The notes under the pieces: generated by a model | Database searches by the model: none | Seen by the model: only the letters and a program-made list of their open reading frames with translations | What the model was told of the DNA's origin: nothing | Assembly: GCA_030068075.1 (NCBI GenBank) | Contig: CM057830.1 | Span: forward strand, 27,746,247-27,810,246 | DNA: 64,000 nucleotides | DNA from: Paguma larvata | Lineage: Eukaryota > Chordata > Mammalia > Carnivora > Viverridae | Direction: 5' to 3' | Shown here: positions 12,139 to 24,634 of the stretch, piece by piece | Position numbering within the stretch: position 1 is the stretch's first letter | How the letters are laid out: the number at the start of each line of letters is the position of its first letter | Program-made: the position numbers and the translations under genes

Positions 12139-12250
12139 TTTAAGAAAAAGATTTATTTTTAAGTAATCTCTACACCCAACGTGGGGCTCAAACTCAAACT
12201 CAGAGATCAGGAGTTGCATACTCTTCCGAACTGAGCCAGCCAGCCACCCC
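12139..12250 (-). mobile_element. Carnivore SINE, reverse orientation, short
   Basis: On the plus strand it runs from a T-rich tail through 'aatctctacacccaacgtgg' to 'gagccagccagccacccct', the reverse complement of an older SINE variant. Confidence 0.8.
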
Positions 12251-12445
12251 TAAAAATGCCTCTTATTACTTATCTGATTTCTTGTAAAATGTAGGCCTAA
12301 CTTTGGGAGCCCACCTACAACACCACTTTCTGAAATAAGACATAATTATTCAACTGAACTGACCAATTCTCAGAACAAACAGACTGGTTCAATGAGATAA
12401 AGCAACTCAGCTTCTTATTTAAAGTTTGATAGGTCATAGGCAGGT

Positions 12446-12965
12446 TTGAAAAGGAGCAGAATTTGCCACCTCAAAATCTGTATCTTTGTCAAGGGGATTA
12501 TTTTAAGCTGGTTATTTTCAAGAAGCAGCACACACAGGTGAAACTGTGAAAACTGAGTAGAAGTTACCCTTCTGTAAAAGATATTTACATGTATAAGGAA
12601 AATCTCCATTTAAAAGGGTGTCTCCCTCTCTGTACCAGTAAGAAAAGAGTACTAAATCTCTAGGAAGGCTAGGACTTAAATCTGCTAACAGTCTTATCCT
12701 CCTTTACTGTGCTTTTCCTGGTCATCTCCCATAACAGATTCCCTACTCGCAAAGTCTTCTTTTCTCTTTAGCTGAAGATGGTATTTAGGGTGATGGCTTT
12801 GGCCATTTTTGGGAGTTATTCAGTTTTCTTAAGTCTCTCGAATATATACAGAAGTTATACATGCTATTAAACTTCTGTTTGTTTTTCTTCTGTTAAACTA
12901 TTTCATATTCATTTAATTATTAGACCAGCCAAAGAACCTAGAAAGGAAGAAAGGAAAACTTTTCC
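12446..12965 (+). mobile_element. LTR-like repeat, family X copy 2
   Basis: Same landmarks as at 6246-6725: 'aagatatttacatgtataag', 'ggtcatctcccataacagat', 'tggctttggccatttttggg', 'catgctattaaacttctgtt', 'ttattagaccagccaaagaa'. ATTAAA may be its poly(A) signal. Confidence 0.6.
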
Positions 12966-14234
12966 ACAACTGAAACTGTTCTACTGTTTCCTTAGGTTGT
13001 AGATGCCAACATTCTCCAATATTGCTAAATTTCTCACTCATCCCTCCAGAGACTGAGAAAAGGAAAGCCCATGGCATTTGAGAATTACCAATTTCATATA
13101 ATCAGAAAGGGCTACTTGTCCTAGCCCTTTCATTATAACTAATGTGCTACCCCTCCACTCCCATGGGAGAACTTGGTTCTTCTAAAAAACTCCAAGAATA
13201 TAAAGAAATAACTTGAAATTTTGGAAAAAATGAATAGACTCTAGGGGGACTTGCCTCACGGCCCTTGGGAATTTTCTTAAGGAACATGAGGACCCAAAGA
13301 AAGCAAAAGCGAGTTTAAACATCAGCTTCCAGACTAAATTCCCTTGACAGTTCATTAGGGTCAGTTCCAAATAGCCATGTCTGGCTATGATTCATGTTTG
13401 TTTTTGAAATGCATAAAATACTTAATGACCAAATAAGATCCTTTCAATGAGAGATTTTTACTGAAAAGAATATTACTTAAATTTAATACCTTAATTGTTC
13501 TAAGTAATCAGGAAAATGGAAAAACAGTTAAGTATAGTGGGTAGGAAATCTTTTCTCTTTCATATTAAGTGATTTTTAAAAGCAAGAATGCTACTAAGGA
13601 TCTCGTCTCCCTCTTACTCTCCATTCTCTTCCCTTTATTACTGCCATTTGTTCCCAGACCATACCACTTTATCTGCTTTCAAGATCTTTTGATGCCAAGT
13701 GGCAAAAAGAGTTTCTTTTCATCATTTCTGAACTCTTGGTGGATATTTACACCATCATACCATCATTTATAATGAGGGCATCAGTCAAACGTGTGGCACT
13801 GTGATCATCATAGTCATTGCAAAAAAAAAAAAAAAATGTTGGTGCTTAGCTGAAAGAGGTAATAAATTGATTTGGTTCAGATGACCAGGGAGGATGAATA
13901 AATTTTAACAAACTATTTTTCTCAGAGGAAAAGGAGTAATCACAAGTTCAATGACCTATTGCTCAGCATGCTTTATTTATGTATTTTTAAAATCAACTAA
14001 GAGAATAGCGTTTGAAAAGAATGAGTAAACAAGTTTTTTCTGGAAAGCAAAATCATTTTATAATACAGTGTCACCTTTCTTTTTCCATTGTTCATGTAAA
14101 CGATTGTTCATTGAGTTATATTTATATTTAAGGTATTGACTGGAATAAAAAGCCTTCTGTAACCTTCAATTCACTTCCTGATTAAGAATATTAGAAGCTG
14201 AATGTAATATTAAATATAAAACAGTTCAATTCTC
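12966..14234. other. Unassigned DNA with an A-run
   Basis: Contains a poly(A) run at about 13820-13835 that could be an old retroposon tail, without a recognisable body. Nothing else supported. Confidence 0.35.
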
Positions 14235-14345
14235 ATATTTTATTGATGCGGAATCTTGGACATAGAAGAGTAAAGTACCTCTCCCATAATCACATCACTG
14301 ATTGTTGAATCAGACCTGAGAACGCAGATGTCAGCTCCACGCTAT
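14235..14345 (-). mobile_element. MIR fragment
   Basis: 'gagtaaagtacctctcccat', 'aatcacatcactgattgttg' and 'aatcagacctgagaacgcag' follow the minus-strand MIR consensus layout. Confidence 0.55.
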
Positions 14346-14814
14346 TTTGATCAAACTATGAACTAAATTGGGACCCAAGTTTTTGCTTTGTGTCTAGTTT
14401 TTCATGAAGAGAAAAGTAGGGCAACATAAGGAATACCAATGCATAAAACATCAAATGGGAAATTCCAACCCATTTTTCTGCCTTAGTGGATGAGATTTAT
14501 ATTTTTTTCTGATAAAGCTCTTGAGAGATAATGACAAACAGAATAAATCATAAACTACAGTTCAAAATTAAGGCACATGAAACCAAAATCAATTCCGGCC
14601 ATGAAGGTGGCCGTGATAAAACGGCAAATTCATCTTACTGACCTATACGAGGCTTAAATTTTCATTTCAGCATGCGGATTAACACAGAAAGTACAAACAT
14701 GAACAAAATAATAAGGATTCGGAAAAGACTGAGAAGTACCCTCAAGTTTGCACTGCTACAATGCCAATCATCAGATTTAATCTGAAAATTTTCTTCACTC
14801 GATAACTCTTTAAA
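14346..14814. other. Unassigned intergenic DNA
   Basis: Nothing recognised. Confidence 0.3.
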
Positions 14815-14824
14815 ATAAAATCAC

Positions 14825-15235
14825 ATATTTGTAATGACATGGATGGAGCTAGAGTGTGTTATGCTAAGTGAAATAAGTCAACCAGAGAAAGACAAATACC
14901 ATATGATTTCACTCATATGTAGAATTTAAGAAACAAAACATAGACATATGGGAGGGGGGAAAATAAGAAATAGAAAAAAGAGAAAGGGAAAAAACCATAA
15001 GAGATCCTTTAAAGAAAAGAGAACAAACTGAGCATTGATGGAGGGATGTGGGTAGGGGATGGGCTAGATGGGTCATGGGAATTAAGGAGGGCACTTTTGA
15101 TGACGAGCACTGGGTATTGTATGTAAGTGATGAATCACTGAATTCTACTCCTGCAACCATAATGCATGTCAACTAACTAAAATTTAAATAAAAATTTAAA
15201 AGGAGAAAATAAAATAATAAAATAAAATCACAAAC
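14825..15235 (+). mobile_element. L1 3' end fragment
   Basis: 'gacatggatggagctagagt', 'gtgttatgctaagtgaaata' and 'ccatatgatttcactcatat' are the end of L1 ORF2; 'gggcactttt' to 'cactgggtattgtatgtaag' is the L1 3' UTR, followed by an A-rich tail. ATAAAATCACA occurs just before and just after it, a likely target-site duplication of a 5'-truncated insertion. Confidence 0.8.
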
Positions 15236-15285
15236 ACAGTTGACTTATAGGTAGACAGTTAAGTCATTAAGAACACAAGACTTCA

Positions 15286-15505
15286 GGGGCACCTGGGTGG
15301 CTCAGTGAGTTGAACGCGTCCAACTTGGCTCAGGTTAGTATCTCACGGTTTGTGGGTTTAAGCCCCACGTCAGGCTCTGTGCTGACAGCTCAGAGCCTGG
15401 AACCTTCTTCAGATTCTGTGTCTCCCTCTCGCTCTGCCCCTTCCCTACTCACATTCTGTTCTCTATCTCAAAAAAAATAAACATTAAAATTTTTGTTTAA
15501 AAAAG
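15286..15505 (+). mobile_element. Carnivore SINE
   Basis: Complete SINE: 'ggggcacctgggtggctcag', 'tctgtgctgacagctcagag', CT-rich stretch, 'aaaaaaaataaacatt' tail. Confidence 0.92.
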
Positions 15506-16130
15506 GAAATGGGACTTCAAGGACGAAAACAAGACAAAACAAAGCCAAAAGCAAAATTAAAAATATTCTGAAAGATCTCTCTTGCAAAATGAAGCACTTA
15601 CTTTAATTTATCAAGCAGGAAAACACAAGAGGTTACTTATGGCCTCATTTGTGGATACTTTAGTGTAAAACAACTATGTGCCTAACTCAAGGTATTCATG
15701 ATCCCAGGAAGGCAGGACTAACATAATAGGATATGCTAGTCCTTCTGTTTGTTCACACATTCTGCTTCATTTTGTGCTCTTTAATCATTCTATGTCTTAT
15801 GAGGTTGCCCCATTCACACTGCCTCGCTCAGGCTGTCTTAGATTCATTATGAGTTCAAAGAGAAACATTAGCTGGATAGAAGTGAAGAGAAGAAAGGTTG
15901 GGGATATCTCCTCCATCCCTTCCTTGCTCCAGAGTCACATCTTGGGTAATTTCTGAATCCCTGAATGACTAACTAGCTTTCCTACTGGGCAGGCCCACTT
16001 CCAAGTTCTCATAAATTTTGGCAACAGTTTTTCCAACTCTTGCCTTTCAGCTCTAGAGGTGGTAAAAGCTTCACCGCTATTGCTCCTCTGAATACCAACC
16101 ATCATTTTTTGGTTTTTTTGAAACAACATC
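15506..16130. other. Unassigned intergenic DNA
   Basis: Nothing recognised. Two overlapping antiparallel short frames near 15.8-16.1 kb have no support. Confidence 0.35.
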
Positions 16131-16800
16131 ATTAAAGTTTAATTGTACATATTTAATGTATGTAATTTGTTTAACATATAAATGTATAATTACACTTATA
16201 TTTAAATACAACTGCACATACTTAATACATGCATTAAAATCACATACCTTTAACATATATAATGTAATATATACCTAATACACAGGTAATGTATATAATT
16301 TGGTGAGTTTGTACATATGCCTATTGCCATGAAATCATTTTATAACAATCAAGGTAATAAACATATCCTTCACTTTCAAAAGTTTCCTTCAGTATCTTTA
16401 GTTTTTTGTTTTGTTTCAACTTATTTTATGATAAGAAAACTTAACATGAAATCTACCCACTTAACATATTTTTAAGTACACAATGCAGTATTATTAACTA
16501 TAGGCACTATGTTGTATAACAGATCTCTAGAATTTATTCATCTTGCATAAATGAAACTTTAAAACATGTTGAGCTCCCCTTTTCCCCCTTCCCTTACCCA
16601 GCCCTTAGCAATCATCATTCTATTTTTTTTTTATCCCTAGGAATCTGACTATTTTAGGTAGCTCATATAAATGGAATGAAGCATTTGTCCCTCTGCGACT
16701 GGATTATTTGACTTAACATAATATCCTTCAGAGTCATACAGAGTGTTGCAAACGACAAGATTTCCTTTTTTCAGGGTGAATAATATTCTACTGTGAGACA
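16131..16800 (-). mobile_element. Old L1 3' region, reverse orientation
   Basis: Plus-strand phrases 'cctattgccatgaaatcatt', 'aaatctacccacttaacata', 'ctgcgactggattatttgac', 'aacataatatccttcagagt' and 'gggtgaataatattctactg' are the reverse complement of an old L1 ORF2 tail and 3' UTR. Confidence 0.7.
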
Positions 16801-17580
16801 TACAATTTTTTTCAGGGCCTTGACTCAAATTACAGCTCTGTCTTAAGATAAGAGCCTCCACACAGTTTATGCTGAGTATTGCAGTTTCAGGGTGGCCATA
16901 AGACAAAAAGGGAGCTTTGATTGGGAAATGCTAATCAGCCTCTCTCACACAGGACTAGAAAGTGAAAAGACCTTGATGGGTCACCATTTTCCACTATGAT
17001 ATATAGGGTTTTTAGGCTATATTACTTACTAGCTACTAAACTCAGATTATTGGTTTTAGAATTCTGGTTCACAACTGTGAAATCAAGATTTTAGGGAATG
17101 AAACTCAAAAAAAATTAATTTACTGAGTTTTATTTATAAATATTGTGTCAAAATAGATTTCAGTTACTTATACATTTTAATTAGCACATTTTATCCCAGG
17201 AGATCTATGTGGGAAGCAAGTACAGCATTACAGTATAGCTTCCTTCTGATGGCCCAGGTTTCCGATCCTTTAAATCAAGTACAGAGGTTTAGAGCAGCCA
17301 CTGAGTATATTTACCCAATTCATTTTAAAGTTTTCATGTAATAGGTAAATAAACTGAGAAGCATATGGCATCTAGACCAGATCTGTAGTGGTGAGACTAG
17401 AAATAATTGTGGACAATAAAGAAATAGGAAAATTGAGCAAGGAGAATAAACCCTATGGAGAAAAGTTTCTATTAGACTTCAAAGCTGCAAAGACAAAGTT
17501 GATGCTAAATTCAGAAATTCTCAAGTCACCTCACAAAATACATGACCCTGTTTACTACAACAGGGGTTAGGATTTGTTAG
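16801..17580. other. Unassigned intergenic DNA
   Basis: No supported gene; a 60-codon frame at 17388-17570 is isolated. Confidence 0.35.
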
Positions 17581-17584
17581 GAAT

Positions 17585-17735
17585 TATTGCCTCACATTGA
17601 GGAGCACACTTGATGCGATGAGTACTGGGAGTTGTAGGTAAGCGATGAGCCACAGGTATCTACCCCAAAAATCAAGAGCACACTTTACACACTGTATGTT
17701 AGCCGATTTGATAATAAATCGTATTTTTAAAAAAG
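17585..17735 (+). mobile_element. L1 3' UTR scrap
   Basis: 'gatgagtactgggagttgta', 'ggtaagcgatgagccacagg' and 'ttgataataaatcgtatttt' match the final part of an L1 3' UTR followed by an A-rich tail. Very short 5'-truncated insertion. Confidence 0.65.
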
Positions 17736-18328
17736 GTAAAAAAAAGTATTGCCCCAAATTACAGACAATAAAAGGAGAGAGTAAAATAGGAATATGTGTT
17801 TCCTAACTTTCAAGTCAGGGATATATGCTTTAGATAACAAACATCTAAAGTTTCTGAAGTTATTCTTTAATTGATCCAAATCATAAAGGGATGATCATTT
17901 TAAATGAGTAAATTGTTGCCAGAGAATGGAATCCAGCACAGCATGCAAACTATCATTTTGAAAAGAACTTATACCATTTTAATTATAATATTAGTTTCAA
18001 TAAACCTGTTTGAAGGTTTGTCAAAGTTTTAAAAATGAACATTTCAACAATTTGAGGTAAGTGATGTTTTACAACTTGGATAGAACACAAAGATCACCTG
18101 TTCTAACTCTCTCACTTGAGAGAGATTAAAACCTGAACCCAGAAGTTGACTGTCTTGGGTATTGTGGCTTATTTGTAGTGAATCCAGGATAGGAATCTAA
18201 GTCCCCAAATGCTGGTTCAGTGCTGTCTCCTCTCTGACATAAATCAAACTTAATTTTCATGAAGAATATATGACGTGATTCCATAAAATTAATTGACACA
18301 AAGGCAGAGTCCTTTAAATGAATAAGAG
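17736..18328. other. Mostly unassigned, with a possible MIR at 18090-18240
   Basis: 'gagagagattaaaacctgaa' and 'aatccaggataggaatctaa' have a weak minus-strand MIR layout. Otherwise nothing. Confidence 0.3.
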
Positions 18329-18343
18329 CCCATATAATTTTTA
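18329..18343. repeat. Target-site duplication, left copy
   Basis: CCCATATAATTTTTA, identical to 19595-19609. The pair brackets the inverted L1. Confidence 0.92.
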
Positions 18344-19594
18344 TTTTATTTATTTTATTTTATTTTTTAAAATAGTTTATTTTCAAATTGGTTTACATAT
18401 AACACCCAGTGTTCATCCCAACATGTGCCCTCTTTAATGCCCGTCACCCCCTCTCCACCCTCCCTCACCCCCCTCACCATGTTTGTTCTTAGTCTTTGAG
18501 AGTCTCTTATGTTTTATCTCCTCCCCACTCTGTGTCTTTTTTTCCTTTCCCCTCTTCCCCTCCCTCTGGTTTTTGCTTAGTCTCACAAAGTCCACCTATT
18601 TGTGGAAACATATGGTATCTGTCTTTTTCTGACTGACTTATTTCACTTAACATAATACCCTCCAGTTTCATCCATGTTGCTACACATGGCCAGATTTCAT
18701 TCTTTCTCATTGCCACGTAGTAGTCCATTCTATATATGTACCACAACTTCTTTATCCATTCGTCAGTTGATGGGCACTTGGTTTCTTTCCATGATTTGGC
18801 TATTGTCGAAAGTGCTGCTATGAACATTGGGGTACACGTGCCCCTATGCATCAGCATTCCTGTGTCTCTTGGGTAGATTCCTAGCAGTGCTATTGCCGGG
18901 TCATAGGGTAGCTCTATTTTCATTTTTTTGAGGAACCTCCACACCGTTTTCCAGAGTGGCTGCGCCAGTTTGCATTCCCACCAACAGTGTAGGAGGGTGC
19001 CTGCTTCTCCACATCTCCGCCAGCATCTATAGTTTCCTGATTTATTCACTTTAGCCACTCGGACCGGTGTAAGGTGGTATCTCAGTGTGGTTTTGATTTG
19101 TGTTTCCCTGATGATGAGTGACTTTGAGCACCGTTTCATGTGTCTGTTGGCCATCTGAATGTCCTCTTTGGAGAAGTGTCTATTCATATCTTCCAACCAT
19201 TTCTTCACTGGATTATTCGTTTTTCGGGTGTGGAGTTTGGTAAGTTCTTTATAGATTTTAGATATTAGTCGTTTATCTGATATGTCATTTGCGATTATCT
19301 TTTCCCATTCTATTGGTTGCCTGTGAATGTACAGAAATCGGTGGCATTTCTATACACCAACAATGAAGCAGCAGAAAGAGAAATAAAGAAGCTAATCCCT
19401 TTCACAATTGCACCAAAAACCATAAAATACTTAGGAATAAACCTAACCAAAGAGGTGAAAGACCTCTACACTGAAAACTACAAAAAACTTATGAAGGAAA
19501 TTGAGGAAGACACAAGGAAATGGAAAAACATCCCATGCTCATGGATTGAAAGAATAAATATCGTTAAAATGGCAATACTACCCAAAGCAATCTA
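18344..19594 (-). mobile_element. Twin-primed L1 insertion (5' inversion)
   Basis: 18344 to about 19322 is an L1 3' end on the minus strand: poly(T), 3' UTR, then the ORF2 C-terminus (open 19208 down to 18507, 233 codons). From about 19325 to 19594 the sequence switches to plus-strand ORF2, matching 23010-23260 of the neighbouring L1. Roughly 600 bp of ORF2 between the two parts is missing. Both parts lie inside one 15-bp duplication, so this is one insertion with its 5' part inverted, the classic product of twin priming. Confidence 0.92.
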
Positions 19595-19609
19595 CCCATA
19601 TAATTTTTA
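19595..19609. repeat. Target-site duplication, right copy
   Basis: CCCATATAATTTTTA, perfect match to 18329-18343, showing one recent event. Confidence 0.92.
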
Positions 19610-19733
19610 ACGTTACAGGCATGTATACAGTTATTTTTGTTAATTGGGACAAAATATCCATCAATTCACCTTTACCTTGGAATGGTTTCTCTTAGGGGAA
19701 TACATGTAATTAAGAGCTGAAATCTCTTTTATT

Positions 19734-19945
19734 GGGGCGCCTGAGTGGCTTAGTTGTTAAGCATCCAACTTCAGCTCAGGTCATGATCTCACAGTCTGTG
19801 AGTTCAAATTCCACGTCAGGATCTGTGCTGAGAGCTCAGAGCCTGGAGACTGCTTTGGATTCTGTGTCTCCTTCTCTCTGACCCTCCCCCAACACGCTGT
19901 CTCTATCTCTCAAAAAAGAATACACATTAAAAACATTAAAATATA
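19734..19945 (+). mobile_element. Carnivore SINE, tail interrupted by the U6-L1 chimera
   Basis: Head 'ggggcgcctgagtggcttag', internal 'tcaggtcatgatctcacagt', CT-rich stretch and an A-rich tail 'acattaaaaacattaaaata'. The U6-L1 chimera follows immediately, so the SINE tail was probably its landing site. Confidence 0.9.
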
Positions 19946-20053
19946 GTGCTCGCTTCGGCAGCCCATATACTAAAATTGGAAAGATACGGAGAAGATTAGC
20001 ATGGCCCCTGCGCAAGGATGACAAGCAAACTGTTGAGGCGTTCTATATTTTTT
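19946..20053 (+). pseudogene. RNU6 pseudogene: U6 snRNA retro-pseudogene, fused to L1
   Basis: The whole U6 spliceosomal RNA is present, from 'gtgctcgcttcggcagc' through 'gaagattagcatggcccctg' and 'cgcaaggatgaca' to the T-run. It carries several substitutions (for example in the 5' stem-loop and in the 3' stem 'agcaaactgttgaggcg'). There is no obvious snRNA promoter upstream, only a SINE tail. The T-run passes directly into L1 ORF1 sequence. This marks a template-switch chimera made by L1 reverse transcriptase, not a functional snRNA gene. Confidence 0.95.
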
Positions 20054-20734
20054 AGGCCTTGGATGAAATACAAAGCAAACTGGAAGCAGCCACAGCACGG
20101 ATTGAAGAGACAGAGGAGAGAGTAAGTGTATTAGAAGATAAAATTATGGAAAAAGAGGAAGCAGAGAAAAAGAAAGAGAAGCTGTTCCAGGAACAGGAAA
20201 GGAGAATCCGAGAGCTGAGTGATGCACTCAAATGAAACAGTATCCATATCATAGGAATTCCAGAAGAAAAAGAAGAGAGAGAAAGTAGTCGAAGGGGTGC
20301 TTGAACAAATCATTGCTGAGAACTTCCCCAACGTGAGGAACGAAATGATCATGGAAATCCAAGAGGCACAGAGAACTCCCCTCAGACGTAACTTGAATAG
20401 ACCTTCTGCACGGCACATCATAGTGAAGCTGGCAAAATTTAAAGACAGGGAGAGAATCCTGAAATCAGCTAGGGACAAAAGAACCTTAACATACAAAGGC
20501 AGACACATAAGTGTTGTAGCAGACTTATCTACAGAAACTAGGGAAGCCAGAAATGAATGGCAGGATATCTTCAGTGTTATGAGCAGGAAGGATATGCAAC
20601 CAAGAATCCTGTATCCGGCTAGCCTGTCATTCAGAACAGAAGGAGAGATCAAGGTTTTCCCCAACAAACAAAAACTGAAGGAATTCATCACAAATAAGCC
20701 AGCATTACAAGAGATTCTGAGGGGCAATCTTTGA
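20054..20734 (+). pseudogene. L1 ORF1 remnant (RNA-binding chaperone)
   Basis: L1 ORF1p is an RNA-binding trimer with a coiled coil, an RRM-like domain and a C-terminal domain. The 5' third is missing. An in-frame TGA near 20233 and frame changes near 20280 break the rest. The last 145 codons (20297-20734) are open and carry the conserved stretches 'QEAQRTPLRRNLNRPSARHI' and 'RILYPASLSFRTEGEIKVF'. It overlaps the ORF2 frame start by 4 bases. Confidence 0.85.
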
Positions 20735-23700
20735 AGGAAAGGTTGCAAAGAACACAAACTACCAGAGAAAGCCTAACAAACATGAAACCTACAGATAATA
20801 CAGGGACTATACGCCCATATTTTTCAATATTAACATTGAATGTAAAGGGACTAAATGCACCAATCAAAAGACACAGGGTAACAGAATGGATTAAAAAACA
20901 AGACCCATCTATTTGTTGTCTTCAAGAAACTCATGTTAAACCTGAAGACCCCTTTAGATTGAATGTGAGGGGATGGAGAACTATCTACTATGCTACTGGA
21001 AGTCAGAAGAAAGCTGGAGTAGCCACACTTATATCAGACAAACTAGAATTTAAAATGAATGATGTAATAAGAGATGAAGAAGGACATTATATAATAGTCT
21101 CAGGGACCATCCTGTACAAAGAAATAACAATTATAAATATCTACGTGCCAAATTCAGGGGCAAACAAATTTGTAAAACAAATAATTACAAACAAAAGCAA
21201 CCTTATCGATAAAAATGTCCTAAAAGTAGGGGAACTTAACACACCACTCTCAGCATTGGACAGTTCCACAAAACAGAAAGTCACCACAGAAACAATGGCC
21301 CTGAATGACACGTTAGAACAGATGGGACTAACAAATATCTTCAGGGTCCTTCACCCAGAAGCCAAGGAATTTACATTCTTCTCAACTGCACATGGTACAT
21401 TTTCCAAGACAGACCACATTTTGGGGCACAGGAAAGCTCTGAATAAATATAGAAGAATTGAGATCATATCGTGCACACTGTCAGACCACAGTGCTTTGAA
21501 ACTTGAAATCAACCAAAGGAAGAGGTCTGGAAAATATCCAAAAACATGGAGGCTAAGGAACAACCTACTAAAAGACGAGTGGGTCAACCAAGCAATCAGA
21601 GAAGAAATTAAAAAATACATGGACACAAATGAAAATGAAAATACAACAATCCAAACGCTCTGAAACACAGCAAAGGCAGTCCTGAGAGGGAAATATATTG
21701 CAATCCAGACCCACCTCATGAAACACGAAAAATCAATAACACAAATTCTAACAGCACACCTAAAAGAACTAGAAGCAGAACAACGAAAATAACCCAAACC
21801 CAGCAGAAAGAGAGAAATAACAAAGACCAGGGCACAAATTAATCCTATGGAAACAGAAAAAGTAGTGGAACAGATCAATGAAACCAAGGGCTGGCTCTTT
21901 GAAAAAATAAACAAATAGACAAACCTCTAGCCAGGCTTCTCAAAAAGAAAAGAGAGAGAACTCAAATAGATAAAATCAGGAAAGAAAAGGGAGTAATTAC
22001 AACCAATTCCTCAGAAATACAAGCAATCGTCAGAGAATACTATGAAAAATTATATGCCACCAAACTCAGCAACCTAGAAGAAATGTATAAAGTCCTAAAC
22101 TGCCACACGCTACCAAAACTCAAATGGAAAGAAATAGAAAATTTGAACAGACCCATAACTAGTGAAGAAATTGAATCAGTTATCAAAAATCTCCCATCAA
22201 ATAAAATCCCTGGACCAGATGGCTTCCCTGCAGATTTTTACCAGACATTTAAAACAGAGTTAATTCCTATTCTCCTCAAGCTGTTCCAAAAAATTGAGAC
22301 GTAGGGAAAATTCCCGGACTCATTCTATGAAGCTAGCATCACTCTGATTCCCAAACCAGATCGAGACACAGCAAAGAAAGAGAATTACAGGCCAATATCC
22401 CTGATTAATATGGATGCAAAAATTCTAAACAAGGTACTAGCAAATCGAATCCAACAGCATATAAAAGAATTATTCACCAGGATCAAGTAGGATTCTGCCC
22501 TGGGTTGCAGGGATGGTTCATCATTCACAAATCAATCAACGTGATACATCACATTAACAAAAGAAAAGATAAAAACCATACGATCCTGTCAATAAATGCA
22601 GAAAAAGCATTTGACAAAATACAGCACTCTTTCCTAATAAATAACCTCGAGAAAGTCAGGACAGAAGGAACATACTTAAACATCATAAAAGCCATATATG
22701 AAAAGCCCACAGCTAATATCATCCTCAATGGGGAAAAATTGAGAGCCTTCCCCCTGAGATTAGGAACACGACAGGGGTGTCCACTCTCGCCACTCCTATT
22801 TAACATAGTGTTGGAAGTCCTAGCATCAGCAATCAGACAACAAAACAAAATAAAATGCATCAAGATTGGCAAGGAGGAAGTTAAACTTTCACTTTTTGCA
22901 GATGACATGATACTTTACATGGAAAACCCGACAGAATCCACCAAAAGCCTACTAGAATTGATCCAGAAATTCAGCAAAGTTGCAGGGTACAAAATCAGTG
23001 TACAGAAATGTGGCATTTCTATACACCAACAATGAAGCAGCAGAAAGAGAAATAAAGAAGCTAATCCCTTTCACAATTGCACCAAAAACCAGAAAATACT
23101 TAGGAATAAACCTAACCAAAGAGGTGAAAGACCTCTACACTGAAAACTATAAAAAACTTATGAAGGAAATTGAGGAAGACACAAGGAAATGGAAAAACAT
23201 CCCATGCTCATGGATCAGAAGAATAAATATCATTAAATTGGCAATACTACCCAAAGCAATCTATACATTCAATGCAATCCCAATCAAAATTGCACCAGCA
23301 TTCTTCTCAAAGCTAGAGCAAACAATCCTAAAATTTGTATGGAACCACAAAAGACCCCGAATAGCCAAAGTAATATTGAAGAAGAAAACCAAAGCGGGAG
23401 GCATCACAATCCCAGATTTTAACCTCTACTACAAAGCAGTAGTCATCAAGACTGTATGGTATTGGCACAAAAACAGACACATAGACCAATGGGATAGAAT
23501 AGAGAACCCAGAAATGGACCCACAAGCATATGGCCAACTAATCTTTGACAAAGCAGGAAAGTGTATCCAATGGAAAAATGACAGCCTCTTTAACAAATGG
23601 TGCTGGGAGAACTGGACAGCAACATGCAGAAGAATGAAACTAGACCACATCCTTACACCACTCACAAAAATAAACTCTAAATTGATAAAAGATCTTAATG

Positions 23701-24634
23701 TGAGACAGGAAACCATTAAAATCCTAGAGGAGAAAGCAGGAAAAAGCCTCCTTGACCTAAGATGCACCAATTTCTTACTCGACACGTCTCCAAAGGCAAA
23801 GGAATTAAAAACAGAAAGGACTACTGGGACCTCATCGAGATAAAAAGCTTCTGCATGGAAAAAGAAACAACCAACAAAACTGATAGGCAACCAATGGAAT
23901 GGGAAAAGATAATTGCAAATGACACATCAGATAAAGGACTAGTATCTAAAATATATAAAGAAACTATCAAACTCCACACCTGCAAAATGAATAATCCAGT
24001 GAAGAAATGGACGGAAGATATGAATAGACACTTCTCCAAAGAAGACATCCAAATGGCAAACAGACACATGAAACGTTGCTCAATGTCACTCATCATCAGG
24101 GAAATACAAATCAAAACCACACTGAGATACCACCTCACACCAGTCAGAGTGGCTAAAATGAACAAATCAGGAAACTATAGATGCTGGCGAGGATTTGGAG
24201 AAACAGGCACATCCTGCACTGTTGGTGGGAATGCAAATTGGTGTAGCCACTCTGGAGAACAGTGTGGAGGTTCCTCAAAAAAATGAAAATAGATTTACCC
24301 TATGACCCAGGAATAGCACTGTTAGGAATCTACCCAAGGGATACAGGCCTGCTGGTGCATAGGGGCACGTGTACCCTGATGTTCATAGCAGCACTTTCGA
24401 CAATAGCCAAATCATGGAAAGAGACTAAGTGTCCATCAACTGATGAATGGATACAGAAGATGTGGTATATATATATATACAATGGAATACTATGCAGCAA
24501 TGAGAAAGAATGAAATCTGGCCATGTGTGGCAACATGGATGGAACTGGAGGGTATTATGCTGAGTGAAATAAGTCAGGCAGAGAAATACATATGCCATAT
24601 GTTCCTATGCATTGGTAGGCTTTGGGAGACCTAA
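20731..24634 (+). pseudogene. L1 ORF2 (endonuclease-reverse transcriptase), broken
   Basis: ORF2p nicks target DNA and copies L1 RNA into the nick. The endonuclease part is open to 21663, with 'LQETH' and 'SDHSA' visible, but the usual 'GDLNT' reads 'GELNT', replacing a catalytic-type Asp by Glu. A TGA at 21661 ends it. The RT part appears at 22083-22304 (stop TAG), 22505-23035 (with the 'FADDMILY' catalytic motif near 22895) and 22980-23843. The C-terminal part (23762-24634) sits in further frames. At least five stops or frameshifts make it dead. Confidence 0.9.

Noticed and set aside
18507..19208. 233-codon minus-strand open frame as a gene
   Set aside because: It is the C-terminus of L1 ORF2 in the twin-primed insertion.
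19946..20053. Functional U6 snRNA gene
   Set aside because: Several substitutions in stems, no snRNA promoter upstream (a SINE tail is there instead), and direct fusion to L1.
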